The notes below the pieces were generated by a model. That model was not told the DNA's origin and did no database searches. It was given only the letters and a program-made list of their open reading frames with translations. DNA of 64,000 nucleotides from Cinclus cinclus. Taxonomy: Eukaryota > Chordata > Aves > Passeriformes > Cinclidae. A program made the position numbers and the translations under genes. Numbering within the stretch: the stretch's first letter is position 1; each line of letters starts with the position of its first letter. Below, piece by piece: positions 58,913 to 64,000 of the stretch. The stretch covers positions 1,616,001 through 1,680,000 of the forward strand of contig NC_085072.1 of assembly GCF_963662255.1 (NCBI RefSeq), written 5' to 3'.

Positions 58913-58980
<68 letters not shown>
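58913..58980 (+). repeat. (TA)11 joined to T46
   Basis: About eleven TA dinucleotides (58913-58934) run directly into 46 consecutive T residues (58935-58980). This is the longest homopolymer in the window. Read on the - strand it would be a poly-A followed by a TA tract, but no retroposon body is recognised upstream on that strand. Confidence 0.95.
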
Positions 58981-58982
<2 letters not shown>

Positions 58983-59825
58983 CTCTGAACACCCATAGTG
59001 ACAAGCTGGGCTCCAAACACTTTTTCACTGGGGAAAACTTGAGCAAGAACTGTCAGAGTTTGCAGAGTGCCTTTGTGGAGGTGGGTGGCGGGCAGGGAAT
59101 TTGGGCTCTATTCCCATCAGAGGCAGCTCACGGATACAGGCAGAGGGAGCAGCCTTGGGAATCCTCTTCCCATCAATTCTTTATCACTGAGCCATCCAGC
59201 AGCAATAATGTTGGATTTAAAGCACTGGTTTTGTCCATGGGAAGTGGTGGGTTTGAGAAAATCCTGATTTTTTTCCTCCTTTCTGCAGCCAGGGCTGTGT
59301 TTTCCCTTTGAGCAGCTCCCGTTTGCTCTTTCCTGAGCATAAACGAGCCCCAGATTAAACACAAGCAAATACTGTGACATTTCAGGAAGATGGAAATGGA
59401 ATAACTCATCTTGCCATCTGGACACAAGTCCTGGCTCTAACAAGTCCGTGTGACTCTGTGCTTTGCTCGTATCATTACTCTTCACCTCTGCTCATAAACC
59501 TCCACCTAGAAATTAATGTAATTTAATTAGGCTGTGGAATCGGGCTGCTGCCGTCACACTCGGTTACCCTGGAGCAGTTGGTGAATTCCATTGTCACCGG
59601 GGCTGGAAATAACAAATGTTCCATTAACAGCCTGGTCTGGGGAGCTTCAGGTGAGGCCCTGCTGGGGCGGGGACAGCAGTGGGGAGCCAGCTCCAGGGAG
59701 GGGGACACAGACCCCAGGGCCATGGCAGGAATTCCTGATGGGATTCCTGTGGAAATCCAGAACAAGGAGACGACAGCGTGGTCTGGGAAAGGTGCAGGGG
59801 GAGGGAGAGCACAGCAGTGCTGGGA
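58981..59825. other. Unique non-coding sequence
   Basis: No gene recognised. An AT-rich part lies at 59500-59535. Open frames at 59578-59985 extend into the arrays downstream. Confidence 0.4.
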
Positions 59826-59902
59826 TGTCCCTCAGGTGTCCCTCAGGTGTCCCTTGGTGTCCCTCAGGTGTCCTTTGGTGTCCCTTGGTGTCCCTTGGTC
59901 AC
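59826..59902 (+). repeat. Short 10-11-bp array (GTCCCTCAGGT / GTCCCTTGGT)
   Basis: About seven units of GTCCCTCAGGT or GTCCCTTGGT in alternation. It lies only about 40 bp upstream of an unrelated 19-bp array. Confidence 0.88.
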
Positions 59903-59940
59903 CTGGGGAGCTGAGGGCAGAGCAGGGGATGGCCCTGGGG

Positions 59941-60112
59941 TTTCTGACACACTCAGACATTCCTGACACACTCAGACATTTCTGACACACTCAGACATTC
60001 CTGACACACCCAGACATTTCTGACACAGACACTCCTGACACACACAGACATTTCTGACACACACAGACACTCCTGACACACACAGACACTCCTGACACAC
60101 TCAGACATTTCT
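59941..60112 (+). repeat. 19-bp array (TTTCTGACACACTCAGACA)
   Basis: About nine copies of a 19-bp unit with alternation between TTTCTGACAC and TTCCTGACAC or CTCCTGACAC starts. One copy is shortened by four bases. Later units have ACACACAC in place of ACACTC. The Val/Ser/Cys-rich frame on the - strand is an artefact. Confidence 0.93.
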
Positions 60113-62124
60113 GTTGGAACACGAAGGTTCTGAATGTGCAGAGCTCTTCAGGACACTCCCTGCAACCTCCACCCCACATTCTGCTTTTTTGCTCCTCTCC
60201 TCTCCCATCCTCACCCACCACTTCCAGGTTTTCTTTCAGAGCCTTCCACCTCTCCCATGACCTGCAAGGTCCTGGCAGCTGCACCAAAGCTGCAGTAGGA
60301 TCACAGCTGGGACATCCTTCCCTTAAATGTTCCCATACCCTGAAAAAAGAGAAAGCAAAACCCTAAGGACACCTGAATCTTTGGGAAAAAAAAACAACCC
60401 CAGAACACAAATGAAGTCATCTTGGTTTGAAGTTCACAAATATTTTGGAAAGCAAATGGATGGGAAGAGTTTAGCCTGCAAACACTTATTTGTCATGCAG
60501 CCTGACTGCTGCTTTTCAACATGCTTTGATCCTCTGCAGTTTTTTTGGCCCAGGCATTAGATAATGCTTTAGAAGCCATTAGAAAAAAATGGTGACAATT
60601 GAAATGCTTTGAAAAATGACAGTTTGATAGTCTAATAATAGCCCCTACACTGATCTGGAGAAGGTTTTCTGTTCTGTTTTTTTGTGATATTCATAATGTA
60701 CAGCGCATTTCAAAACGTCCTCTTCTCCCCAGTAAATAATTTAACCCTTTCAGGACCTGCAGCCCTGGAAATGTGGAGCACAGAGATGGGGATGTGTGCA
60801 GATTTACACAGGTGTGTGCTCCGTGAGGAGCTGCTAAGGGGTGCTGTGATGTTGAGAGGAGGGGAAATGGAGAAGATGACAAGATCTGTGTTCTTGGAGC
60901 AGCCTGACCTTGCAGAGCGAGGGCCCCATTCCTGCATTCTCTGGGCAGGTTTCCCATAGGGAGAAAACACATCTTGGAGGGTGAGGTGGCTGGGAGCTTG
61001 CATTTCACTGCAAGAGCTTGTTTTTGCAAGATGTTATTTGGCAGCGATAAATGAGCAACTTTCAAGCCTCAGAAGTGATTAATTTCTCACTGGAGCTGTC
61101 TCTGAGCCTGTCACAGCCTGACAATCCTGACATAAGTGTCATTTATAATGTCACAAGTCTATTCCCCATAAATGTCATTACACAATTACTCCGAGGATGA
61201 GGAGAGCTGCACCGGGGGAAGAGCGTCTGGTATTAAGTCAATTACAGATCTTAATGTTGTTGTTGGGTTGTCCCCCCTCATGCAATCACTTTGCGTCTCA
61301 CTTGTTCATTTTGTGCAAATTAGCAATTATTTATTGCAGTGATAGCACCAGGTAGGGCTGGTGCCACCAGAGCTCTGGCACAGCCCCAGGGCTGATCTCG
61401 GGGAGCATCAGGAGCTTTGATACCGAGCCCCCTCTGCCCTGCACCCCCAGCCCCTCTCTGCCCCTCTCTCCATCTGGGGGAGGTGAGAAATCCCGCGTGT
61501 GCTTTGATAAACATGCCTGCTTTAATGAGGGGAACTTTTTGTGCCTCCGAACAAAGGACAGAGGAGTTCAGCGAATTCCCCCGTGCTGCACCTCAATTAT
61601 GCCTTAAAATTGGCATAAACGGAGCCTTCATTTAGTTCTAACAGGCTTTCATCCTCCTTGGCCCAGGCACAAACAATTCCGAGGCTGGGCTCAGAGCGCA
61701 GAGATTTGAATTTATTGTGCTCTCAAGGTGTGGTGGTGGAGCTGGCAGGGAGAGGAGCAGGGCTCTGCTCTGGGACAGTGCCAGGTCCCCTGAGCCCTGG
61801 GTTGGGCTGGAGACCACTCAAACCCAGCTCCATTTCTGAGCTGGGAATGAATTTCTGCCTCTTAGGATATGGCAGGGATTGGTTCTGAGGGCTGAGCCTC
61901 TCTGTGATGTCTTTGGCAGAGACGAGCCCAGTGGCACCACAGTCTGACTCACAGACATGGAAATGTGGAAAAAGGCCAGGAATTTCCATGATAATCCTCC
62001 AGATTTGCACCAAGAAAACTGAGATGAGGATCAGGCCTTTTAAATTGGTCCCTTTGCCTGTTTGCTATTCTGGGAAGCTGTTGTTCTCAAAGGGACATCT
62101 TTAAAGCAAAAGCTGGTAGAATAA
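60113..62124. other. Unique sequence with a TAAT-rich block
   Basis: No gene recognised. The interval 61030-61340 is AT-rich, non-repetitive, and carries 'gtgattaatttctc', 'catttataatgtcac', 'ataaatgtcattacac' and 'caaattagcaattattt', making it a candidate conserved element. Short A runs lie at 60386-60394. Confidence 0.4.
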
Positions 62125-62250
62125 TTTATTTGCGAATAATTTATTCAGTGATTGATGGGAAAAGCTGCTGAATAAATAATTCACTGAATGCTAATGGAAC
62201 ATCAGAGATGGTCGAATAATGAAAATGTTTATTTGCAAATAATTTATTCA
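62125..62250 (+). repeat. Dispersed 23-bp AT-rich repeat, direct plus inverted copies
   Basis: A 23-bp block, TTTATTTGC then (G/A)AATAATTTATTCA, occurs at 62125-62147 and 62228-62250 with one mismatch. A 14-bp inverted version with one mismatch lies between them at 62169-62182. The second copy contains ATTTGCAAAT, close to a POU/octamer-type site. Confidence 0.7.
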
Positions 62251-62640
62251 AAGAAAAATGCTGAAACGTATCAGCTCAATTATTCTTGGTGAATAATCCA
62301 GTCACTCAGCCAGCCCACTGTGACATGTTGCACAGAGATGCCTTTCCCAACAAAAGGAGGGCTCCAGGTACACAGGCCCTGTTTGCTCTGATCTTCTGCT
62401 CTCCAGCAAGAGCAGTCATGAGGGGAGGGGAGGTGGGAAAGTCCTCAAGTGAGCTCAGACTGCAGGCTGAGCCCTGACTCTGCACGTGATGGGAGTTTTG
62501 CATCACCAGCCTCTCCCACCCCCGAGTTATTGTTATTCATTATTATTTATTGTTAATAACAGCAGCTCGGAGCTGGAATCCTCTCTGTAACTCTAAGCTT
62601 TGCATAGTTTATAAAAGCAGGGACTGGGGAGAGTCCTGAT
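62251..62640. other. Unique non-coding sequence
   Basis: Short AT-rich stretch at 62520-62560, otherwise mixed. No gene recognised. Confidence 0.4.
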
Positions 62641-62805
62641 TATGGAATTATGGAATGTCCTGTCCCCCAAAATCCCACCCTGGGCATCCCTGATGTCCAA
62701 AGGCTCCTGGAGCTCTGGGGCTGTGCCCATTCCCTGGGCAGTGCCCAGCACCCTCTGGGGGAGGAACCTTTTCCCAATATCCACCTTGAAAGCCCAGGCT
62801 TCACC
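62641..62805 (-). mobile_element. CR1 LINE fragment, antisense
   Basis: On this strand 'tatggaattatggaatgtcc' is followed by 'aaatcccaccctgggcat', 'cattccctgggcagtgccc', 'agcaccctctgggggagg', 'aaccttttcccaatatcc' and 'accttgaaagcccaggc'. This is the reverse complement of a CR1 3' region whose original end is at the left. It lies about 70 bp from the 38/40-bp minisatellite. Confidence 0.85.
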
Positions 62806-62877
62806 CACAGGGTGACATTTTAGACATGAGCTCTGAATTCTAAACCTTGCACCGGCCGCAGCAAAAGGAAATAAAAT

Positions 62878-63603
62878 CCAGCAGAACTTCTGTCACTGGT
62901 GTCCCCCAGAAATCAATCCAGCAGAACTTCTGTCACTGGTGTCCCTCAAACCAATCCAGCAGAACTTCTGTCACTGGTGTCCCTCAAACCAATCCAGCAG
63001 AACTTCTGTCACTGGTGTCCCTCAAACCAATCCAGCAGAACTTCTGTCACTGGTGTCCCTCAAACCAATCCAGCAGAACTTCTGTCACTGGTGTCCCCCA
63101 GAAATCAATCCAGCAGAACTTCTGTCACTGGTGTCCCTCAAACCAATCCAGCAGAACTTCTGTCACTGGTGTCCCCCAGAAATCAATCCAGCAGAACTTC
63201 TGTCACTGGTGTCCCCCAGAAATCAATCCAGCAGAACTTCTGTCACTGGTGTCCCTCAAACCAATCCAGCAGAACTTCTGTCACTGGTGTCCCCCAGAAA
63301 TCAATCCAGCAGAACTTCTGTCACTGGTGTTCCTCAAACCAATCCAGCAGAACTTCTGTCACTGGTGTCCCTCAAACCAATCCAGCAGAACTTCTGTCAC
63401 TGGTGTCCCCCAGAAATCAATCCAGCAGAACTTCTGTCACTGGTGTTCCTCAAACCAATCCAGCAGAACTTCTGTCACTGGTGTCCCTCAAACCAATCCA
63501 GCAGAACTTCTGTCACTGGTGTCCCTCAAACCAATCCAGCAGAACTTCTGTCACTGGTGTCCCCCAGAAACCAATCCAGCAGAACTTCTGTCACTGGTGT
63601 CCT
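62878..63603 (+). repeat. 38/40-bp minisatellite, about 18.7 copies
   Basis: Each unit starts CCAGCAGAACTTCTGTCACT and ends either CCCCCAGAAATCAAT (type A, 40 bp) or CCCTCAAACCAAT (type B, 38 bp). A B variant with GTTCCTC is B'. The order reads A B B B B A B A A B A B' B A B' B B A then a partial unit; the last full A has ACCAAT. Neither length is a multiple of three, yet no forward frame contains a stop, so three overlapping open frames of 270-305 codons cross it. They are artefacts of the array. Confidence 0.97.
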
Positions 63604-63904
63604 CGTGTGGCCGATGTCAGGCTCGGGGGTCCAGGCAGGGACCCCACACAAGGCAGGTCCTGCAGGTCCTCAGCTGTTCCATCTGCCAGAGGAGACCTTT
63701 CCTGCTTCCCTGCAGCTGTACAGTGGGGCTCAGGTGCTCCTGGAAAATTGAAGTGATTTTGTGATGATACTGGAGCTAATACCAGAAAAAATCTAAATTA
63801 CATTTTAAAAGGAATCTACCCTTTTATCTTTTAACCTTAGGCCTCTCCCTCTCATGCAGAAAAATCAATCTTGACTAATCTACTGACCAAGTAAAAGTGA
63901 AAAG
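63604..63904. other. Unique non-coding sequence
   Basis: GC-rich to about 63740, then AT-rich. Nothing recognised. Confidence 0.4.
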
Positions 63905-64000
63905 GGGAACCCATATAATCATGTACTTTATCTTCTTTAAATATATTTTTTTTTACAGAAGAGGAACTCATATAAACACCTACTTTATCTTCTTTAAGAT
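63905..64000 (+). repeat. 57-bp-period direct repeat, cut by window edge
   Basis: GGAACCCATATAA at 63906 recurs as GGAACTCATATAA at 63963, and TACTTTATCTTCTTTAA at 63924 recurs at 63981, both with a 57-bp offset. The second copy is cut by the end of the window, so this may be the start of a longer array. Confidence 0.75.

Noticed and set aside
62878..63603. CRISPR-like or heat-shock element array
   Set aside because: No unique spacers between units; the GAA-C-TTC dyad has a one-base gap, not the two-base gap of heat-shock elements.

Overview
This window looks like nuclear genomic DNA from a bird, probably a songbird, and not from a microbe or a compact genome. The main evidence is about ten fragments of CR1 retrotransposons (the dominant avian LINE), recognised by the conserved 3' tail in which a 'ggttgga' block precedes a 'ggtcccttccaaccc'-type block. 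GC-rich minisatellites, long pentanucleotide arrays, homopolymer runs and mixed GC content agree with this. The songbird assignment is weaker than the bird assignment.

I recognise no protein-coding gene, rRNA, tRNA, CRISPR array or bacterial mobile element. Every long open reading frame I examined either runs through a tandem repeat that lacks stop codons or is an unremarkable chance frame with no domain, signal peptide or family motif that I know. The window is best read as intergenic or deep intronic sequence. A few stretches with splice-like borders or CpG enrichment are flagged at low confidence.

Layout: 0-5 kb holds a short GAG microsatellite, a G/T-rich minisatellite and two CR1 tails. 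5.7-6.1 kb holds a GGGAT array abutting a CR1. 7.8-9.0 kb holds a 279-bp CTCTC array and a 475-bp AT-rich heptamer minisatellite. 11-15.6 kb holds a 9-bp array, an antisense CR1 tail, a GC-rich ~17-bp array and a second GGGAT array that evolves into a 13-bp unit. 15.7-31.7 kb is mostly unique sequence with two CR1 tails, homopolymers, TAAT-rich blocks and a CpG-dense spot with a 13-bp-arm hairpin near 27.1 kb. 31.8-33.6 kb holds a CR1 tail with a GGGCT/GGGAT array inside it, then a second CTCTC array. 37.7 kb holds a perfect 90-bp-period duplication. 44.1-44.8 kb holds a 27-bp minisatellite. 50.4-50.7 kb is CpG-dense. 53.3 kb holds a 19-bp array. 56.7 kb holds a 203-bp GGGAA array. 58.9 kb holds a TA run joined to 46 T. 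59.8-60.1 kb holds two adjacent short arrays. 62.6-63.6 kb holds an antisense CR1 and a 38/40-bp minisatellite of about 18.7 copies. A 57-bp-period repeat starts at the right edge and leaves the window.

No genes can be shown to work together here. The unusual content is the number and variety of tandem arrays (about fifteen substantial ones in 64 kb), several with visible internal history: unit switching, higher-order repeats, and birth inside a CR1 tail. Between them lie AT-rich, TAAT-rich blocks that resemble vertebrate conserved non-coding elements; their conservation cannot be judged from one sequence. I found no evidence of a new molecular system.
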